Assembly (NCBI GenBank): GCA_030407005.1
Contig: JAUDYN010000004.1
Span: 558,001 to 622,000 of the forward strand
DNA from: Desarmillaria ectypa
Lineage: Eukaryota; Basidiomycota; Agaricomycetes; Agaricales; Physalacriaceae
Direction: 5' to 3'
DNA length: 64,000 nucleotides
The notes under the pieces are model-generated. The model was not told where the DNA came from. It was given only the letters and a program-made list of their open reading frames with translations, and searched no databases. The position numbers were made by a program, and so were the translations under genes. Shown here one piece after another: positions 58,321 through 64,000 of the stretch (position 1 is its first letter; each line of letters starts with the position of its first letter).

Positions 58321-58412
58321 TGAGCTAAAGGGATTCGAACCCTTGACTAAGATTTACGACTCAGCTGCGCAAGAGTGCCCGGCGATGCAAGCAGATGCTT
58401 CCTTTAGCCATG
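58320..58412 (-). tRNA. tRNA-like sequence, probably degenerate
   Basis: Minus strand begins GGCTAAA and ends with a B-box arm AAGGGTTCGAATCCCTT followed by TAGCT; the ends GGCTAAA and TTTAGCT can pair with one G-U. TCGTAA suggests a threonine CGT anticodon, but the anticodon loop would have 8 nt, the D arm is abnormal and the length (~91 nt) would need an intron or long variable arm. It may be a pseudogene. Confidence 0.3.
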
Positions 58413-58780
58413 CCTTCTTTGCCGTACCACTGGAGAAGACAACTATATTGTGACACTGAATGACAGCACAGGAATGAATGTCAGTCACGGTGATGAGACT
58501 GGCTTTGCCTTCTGAGCCTGGTCACGGATGCCGTGTATTGTACAGCTCCCAGCAGAGAGCAGGAACGTGATATTTTATACAACGATAATGTGTAGCAGAG
58601 CAGGAAGCGAAATGAATGAGGTAAACAAAGAGAGACAAAAACAAGACTCGGAAAAGGGGTAGTCACCTTTATTGACATTAAATAAAAACGTAGAAATGGA
58701 TAGGTAAGAAATCTTTATTGGGGGAATTTCAGCTATGCATAGTGCTGAATAAAAAACTGAACCCACCCTAGAAGTTCAGG

Positions 58781-60333
58781 TCACTGATACCAGAGACGTG
58801 CATCTTTATGTCTTCCAGCAACAACCGGCGCCTGGTACGTCGCACGAGGCATGGCACGAATAAGATCAATATACGTCGACTCCTCCGTCAAGTCGTTCGA
58901 CCTAAGAGTACGAAGGAGAGCCTGTGTGAAAAACCCATTGAATCCATCCTTCCCTTTCACCTCCCTCGCAAACTGGTACTCCTTACACGCCACCAAAACA
59001 ACATGAGACGTCATATCAGGCCGCCAGTCTTTCGCTAAGACTGAACGATACCCAGTGAAGGATTTCATCTTCTCCTCCGCGGTATCGAGCATGCTTTTGA
59101 GCGAAGTGCATGGCAATGGAGGGATGGTGCGTATTCCCGACTCTATATGTCTGGTGAGGCTACCAGAATGGCAACAGTCCAGGATAAATGTGATATGATT
59201 CCCCTTGTTACGAGAGACCTCTTTGAGAATGCTGTTGATCTCTCTATCACTGATGTCAGCAATTGGGGCGCCGTCTGCGTCGAGATCTTCACGGTCCATG
59301 GGACAGAGTGCTTCAATTGATCCTATCTCTGCGGTGTGGTCAAAGTCCGATGGGGAGTAGCACGAGCCGTGTCCCAAGAAGTATATAATGATGTTGTCTC
59401 CCATCTCGATTTTAGGATCGTGAACGAGATTAAGGAGGGTCTCTATTATGTTCGCACGGGTAGGAACAGAGGAATTTTTGAAAGTTCTGTGTTCTGTAGA
59501 GCCAAGAAGGCGCTGAATACGTTCTTTTGGAACGCCGAGGTCACTGACGAAGTAGTTTTCCATCATCAAGACATCTGACACGCAACCACGTAACGGAGAT
59601 GTTTCATACGCGTCAATACCTATGAGAACCGCCCAAAATCGGGAGGCATCTACACGGTGTTGTGGCTATGTGATTGATTTTCAATGCCAGAATTAACGAA
59701 CATAAATATACTTACACCTTGACAATCTAGAGAGGATTCAAGTCGCAACTTTTGCATCTGTTGAACGCCCGCGAACCTGAGTCGGAGGTGATAGAGTTTA
59801 TGGAGATTTTCCAAAGCCTTAACTGAGTCGTTATCTTTCCCTGATAGCGCCCTAGCCTTGGCCTCATAAAAAACCTCCACAGAGTCGGCCCCGTCCATCC
59901 CGTACTGCTCCGCGAGATCTTGCTCGATCTTTTCTAGGCAGAGGATTTCCTCAGAGTCTGATAGTTCCGCATCTCCCTTTGTCAAACGTTAGAATGGAGA
60001 TCCCAGGAGAGGCATGAGAATATATGAGAATACATACCTACCGATGATTCCTCTTGGGGGAAAGATGGTGTGGAGGCATCTTTATATGGGAGAGCCTCAT
60101 GGACAGCGTAAGCCGAAGTGATCCAAATGAAGATGAGAAAAGTTCATACCTACCATCCAAAGTCGTCGACTTGTAAAACGCTCCCTACCCAACAAAAGCC
60201 TTCTTAGCAAGAACAACGTTGCCAGCGCAATCAACGCTGCTAGCACGAGTTCCGAATTGTAGGCCAATCGTTTAAAGAATAGTAGCACCGCTCTCGCTTG
60301 GACTGCGAAGATATTTTTTCTGAGGACAGACAT
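58781..60333 (-). CDS. metacaspase (peptidase C14) with N-terminal membrane helix, four exons, 449 aa
   Basis: Caspase-fold cysteine protease cleaving after Arg/Lys in this family. Exons in transcription order: 60333-60150, 60079-60042, 59976-59718, 59649-58781; joins are frame-consistent (1,350 nt). Residues ~27-48 form a hydrophobic helix (L-V-L-A-A-L-I-A-L-A-T-L-F-L-L) bounded by basic residues, suggesting membrane anchoring. An acidic helical pro-region follows (residues ~75-160). The catalytic domain starts W-A-V-L-I-G-I-D-A-Y at ~166, with His about 254 (Y-F-L-G-H-G-S) and Cys about 320 (D-C-C-H-S-G-S). The small-subunit region holds H-V-V-L-V-A-C-K-E-Y-Q-F-A and G-F-F-T-Q-A-L-L. Fungal metacaspases are usually tied to stress and aggregate handling (family knowledge). 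Confidence 0.93.
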
Positions 60334-61314
60334 ACAAGCTATACCAGGTGGAATATCAGTAAGAAGTGCGGAACGGCATCGTCAGCACAGAGCTGTAGAA
60401 AGCTGTTGGTGCACGTGCACACTGATCGCTAGATTCAGACTTGCGGCCTGGAATACCGGGATACTCTCGACTCATACTACGTCCATCGCCCCGCGCCGAG
60501 AAGTATGCAATTACCAATCAAGAAAGGGCAGAGTATAACTTCGGAGTGGGATGCACATGCGAGTTTTGGGGCAGGTGGTATCATCACAACAATGCTGTAT
60601 GTAGATACAATTACTGAACTTCATTCTTCAGGCTGTGAAAATTATGCTTAGTCTTCACTTGCCCTCAAGACTCAAGACAATTCTCTGACAGGCGATTGTG
60701 GCATTTGTTTATTCCCAATTATGGATCTCCTTTGCTGAGAATGTCAATGTTTCTTCCAGCTTAAGAGGCAGGCAAGAAAGTGTTTATCTTTGGGTAATGT
60801 AAGTTGGGGAATAATTTGGTTGGTTAAATATCAAGTATAAAATGAGTTAGTCAAGCTTGAGCAGTTGTTACTAGCAGAGCATCATTGAGGTACAAGAAGG
60901 TGTCTTGCCCAGGTAATCCACTATTGTGCATGCTGCCTTGGTTCTATGGCAGCCAGTCTTCCAGTTGAACATTGAAACTACAGCATCCAGAGAAAGGTAT
61001 TAAGAATAAATATTAGTGTCATTCAGCCATGAGTAAGAAATGAGAACCACACATTGCCACCTGAGACTACATGCAAAGATGTTGGCAGCAAAGGTAGTTT
61101 TATTTTAATCATCTTTCTCAAGCTAATTAGATTTGATGGAATCAAGCTGTATCATTTAGTGTCCAAGGTGATGTTGGTTACCCAGAGTGTATGGCCAAGA
61201 GTGTGAGAGCAACCAGCTAACTTTGTCCTCTGAAAGGTGTTGTCCAATGACCCTGAGTAACAGCATCATGATCATTACCCTTATTCTGATTTCTCCAAGC
61301 AATACTATTGGGAT
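60334..61314. other. promoter side of the metacaspase, then transition to repeat DNA
   Basis: To about 60550 the sequence is ordinary intergenic DNA, and CACGTGCAC lies at about 60411. From about 60600 base composition drops to AT-rich, CpG-poor sequence like the transposon block. No gene seen. Confidence 0.45.
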
Positions 61315-61480
61315 CTGCTGGAAAGTTCTAGAAGGGGCAATCTGGCATCATGCTGAGAGTCACTGAGTAAGCATGAGAGGAGTAGAAAGTTGCAGTACAT
61401 TCTGGATTCTAGTGTGAAGTAGTATAAATATGAGCTTTGTAGGAGCTATAGAATAACAAGTTCTTTACATGGCACATGAG
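61315..61480 (+). mobile_element. fragment of solo LTR family S2
   Basis: TTGGGATCTGCTGGAAAGTTCTAGAAGG...AGTAGTATAAATATGAGC matches the reverse complement of 38250-38466 over roughly 150 bp, including the TATA-like AGTATAAATATGAG. The right part diverges and no target duplication was identified. Confidence 0.75.
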
Positions 61481-62433
61481 TACCAGTGAAAGATTGATAG
61501 TTTAAAGAAAAGGCTTTAAATAATCATTTATAATGATCTATCTATTCTTGTCAAAGAATCTTCTTCTTATATGCACTATTGAAGATGAAGATACTTAAAG
61601 AGAAAGAAAGAAAAATCCAAGACTCTATTTTGCATCACAGAGCTGCTCATGACTGGGGTGATGATAATTACCTGTCTAGTGATGACCAAACACCTGCAAA
61701 CACTTGCACTAAGTCTAATGACTCAGCAAGTATGCAACTGATTGACACTAGTGTCCAACAATCTAACTGAAGAGCAGAGGATGAATAGGAATGGAGGACT
61801 AGTAGGCACTGATGATAAGTCCACACTAGAAGCCTCAGTTGTGGGAGATGAGGATAAAGGGGTATAGGTAGATACCAAAGTTGGTTCACACCTGGAGCCA
61901 AGGAGGTTTAGTCAGTATTATTAACTTAGCTTGAGACTAAGATACATTGAGAGCTAACTACATACTTAAATACTAAACTAGAAAGTCTTGGCCCTACAGG
62001 CCAGTACAGTGTCCAAACAGTTCATAACAAGCATGTCCCAATAGCAATAATCTCTATAACTGTGCATGCAGTGTGCTGAGAATAATAGTGAGTAAGCCTA
62101 ATAGAAATAACATGGGTCACAGCATATAATGCATAGACTAGACCATCTTCACAAGTTAACCATTCAGTAAATGACTTGACTATGAGGTCATCACAGTCTG
62201 TCCTGCTTGAGTCATCCTGACTTCATGAGTAATCCAACAGGTAAGTGATGTATCAGTGATGAAGGCATAGTTGGCATGCCTATAGTGTATGTGATCCTCT
62301 TGCTAGTCATATGGTGGGTATAGATAAGATGTTGATGAGGAATAGATATTCAGATAGTGGATTGATAAGATAGGCACCCATGATAAGATAAGATAGCAAA
62401 GATTGTGAAGTGAAAGGCAGAAAAATCATAACA
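61481..62433 (-). mobile_element. retrotransposon debris, probably a third gypsy-type LTR at its right end
   Basis: At 62433 the minus strand begins TGTTATGATTTTTCTGCC directly after a purine-rich GGATGAATGGGTAA, an LTR start after a polypurine tract. The left limit of this LTR is not clear. A 63-codon plus frame (61579-61770) shows no recognisable domain. Confidence 0.5.
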
Positions 62434-62566
62434 TTACCCATTCATCCATCACTCATGGTAGCACTCTTGCATTGTTTGAGGGACTGTAAATTTGTGATTG
62501 ACTTTTATCTGAATTGACAACATATCAGTGCTTCAGCCCCAGCTCCTCAAACATGGTGCCATACTT
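62434..62566 (-). mobile_element. 3' internal remnant of that third element
   Basis: Lies between the purine tract at 62434 and the second gypsy LTR at 62567, so the second gypsy element appears to have inserted into the end of an older one. No coding sequence is recognisable. Confidence 0.45.
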
Positions 62567-62961
62567 TGTTGTGGCCCAGTCTAACATGTGATCTTGGGAC
62601 TGTGCATCACTCTTAGGCTGTCTCATATTCAGACAATCACCCATGGTAAGAGGATGGCTTGGTCTTTGGAGGAGTGTAAAAGAAGGTATATAGATTGAAT
62701 TTAGTCAAAAGATAGAGAGTATGTACAACAACTACTCTACTTATATATGAAAAGCATCAGGTTATTAATAGGTGAAATGATAGTATGCATGCATGCAACC
62801 ATAAGAGTCATGGGATAAAGGTCCAATTGTGGTGAGACTATTAGGAATGGATGAGATGTGAGAGGTCTGTTAGGACTGAATGATGGTATTTTGGTTGACT
62901 TGTTGATGATGTGTGAGTGACATGACATGAAACAAGATAAGATAATGGAAAAATTGTAACA
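62567..62961 (-). repeat. LTR of a second gypsy element (395 bp)
   Basis: Minus strand begins TGTTACAATTTTTCC like the LTRs at 19699 and 33213, shares the GTGATTGTC..TGAGACAGCC block and ends CCACAACA. Length 395 against 392 bp. The purine-rich AACAAGGGGGTAA precedes it. Confidence 0.9.
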
Positions 62962-64000
62962 TTACCCCCTTGTTAAAGCAGTCATCCCAATTACTAAGGT
63001 TCTTCTTCAGGGGTTTCAAGTTGTGATTCTGCTTGCTTGATCCAATATTGATCAATCAGGTGTTTCCATATGTCTTTGTCTGGATTAATGATCTATTTTT
63101 CAAGTCCATCCTTGCATTGGGCTAAGTATGTGATATCATCATTTTTGGAATATTTGTGGTCAAGTAGTTGAGTCATGGCTTTGTCCTTGGTTATGATTTG
63201 GGTAGTGTGTAGAGCTCAGTTAACATTTGCTTTGTACTCCATAATCACATTCTTGGCATTGGTCATTTCCATTTCTCAGACCCAGGAATTATGTTCCCTA
63301 GTCCACCCTTTTCATTTGACCAGATAGTTGATGACTATTCTTAATGGTTGTCCTTTCTTTGCTCACACTCATTGAGTGTGAGAATCTACTACTTCTTCAA
63401 TTTCATATTCTTTCTTCCCATCGATGAGGTTGGGGGGAGGAGGAGGTGTTTGATGTTGATTCATGAATGAAGGTGCAATGTAAGAGGTCAACAATTTCTT
63501 GTGGAACCTGGGATGTATCTTCCAGTGTGGCAGTAATTTTAGTTTGTATGCCACTACTTCTGCCTTTTTGAGGATTTTGAATAGTCCTATTCATTTATCA
63601 TCAAGTTTTTTCTTTGGTTGAGAAAGGTGGAGATTAGCTGTATCAAGCCATACTTTATCACCAATTTGATACTGATGAGTTGGTTGCTTTTTTTTGTTAT
63701 ATTGCACCTTCATTTGCACTGCTGCTTTCTCCAAGGCATTATGAACTTCCTTGTGGACTTGGGCCATAGTTTCTGTGAATTCTATGGTGGAGGGATTAGC
63801 AAATTGAGTTTTTTACATGGAATTGGGAATGAGGTGGGAATTTCTTCCATACAGAACCATGAACAGGCTTTTTCCAGTCACTGAGTGCACTCAGTTATTG
63901 TGTGCAAATTCTGCAAGTGGTAACCATTCGATCCAATCAGTTTGTCTGTGATTGATGAAGATCCATAGGTATTTTTCAATTTCCTGATTAGCCTGCTCTA
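62962..64000 (-). pseudogene. pol: gypsy integrase C-terminal part, second element, truncated by the window edge
   Basis: Minus strand: [12 protein letters not shown] end of the integrase core near 63960, then L-P-H-W-K-I-H-P-R-F-H-K-K-L-L at about 63520 and K-K-E-Y-E-I-E-E-V-V-D-S at about 63400, a chromodomain-like start, matching 33605-34747 in order. Stops are present; the rest lies beyond 64000. Confidence 0.88.

Noticed and set aside
1..64000. CRISPR arrays, bacterial operons, riboswitches, replication origins
   Set aside because: The window is eukaryotic with spliced genes. No short regularly spaced repeats or bacterial signals are present.

Overview
The window looks like nuclear DNA from a basidiomycete fungus, most likely an Agaricomycete. 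The reasons are many introns of 48-60 bp with GT..AG ends, a FunK1-type fungal kinase, the large multi-exon F-box proteins typical of mushrooms, a CBM1-GH10 xylanase split into 19 exons, and nested LTR retrotransposons with heavy CpG decay. No species can be named from the sequence alone.

Layout: 1-3280 holds no intact gene. 3288-17770 is gene-bearing: an F-box protein, a UAA-family nucleotide-sugar transporter divergent from a Pho80/Pcl-like cyclin, an intact FunK1 kinase, a secreted CBM1-GH10 endoxylanase (minus strand) and a FunK1 relic. 18133-36459 is a nested transposon stack. A Ty1/copia element with 211-bp LTRs was invaded by a Ty3/gypsy element with 392-bp LTRs. Four copies of a ~1.4-kb LTR-like repeat, called here element E (copies A-D), then inserted. 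The segments between A and B and between C and D are each inverted, so gag, protease, RT and integrase pieces of both elements now alternate in strand. 36460-45773 holds decayed genes (an F-box pseudogene, an unidentified minus-strand gene) carrying solo LTRs with clean target duplications. 46330-49770 has two relics of a metacaspase whose intact paralogue is at 58781-60333. 50694-53622 encodes an unrecognised 925-residue protein. 53912-55384 encodes an SSU1-like anion/sulfite exporter (minus strand). 60600-64000 is again retrotransposon debris, including the 3' end of a second gypsy element that runs off the window.

No operon-like pathway links the genes; they are ordinary single-locus fungal genes. 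The most notable points are: (1) a 2-nt microexon needed to restore the GH10 active-site motif, plus a 7-nt microexon in its CBM1; (2) two inversions, each bounded by opposed copies of one repeat, whose original junctions can be read back from 4-bp target duplications; (3) a CpG-deamination signature visible even inside one target-site duplication.
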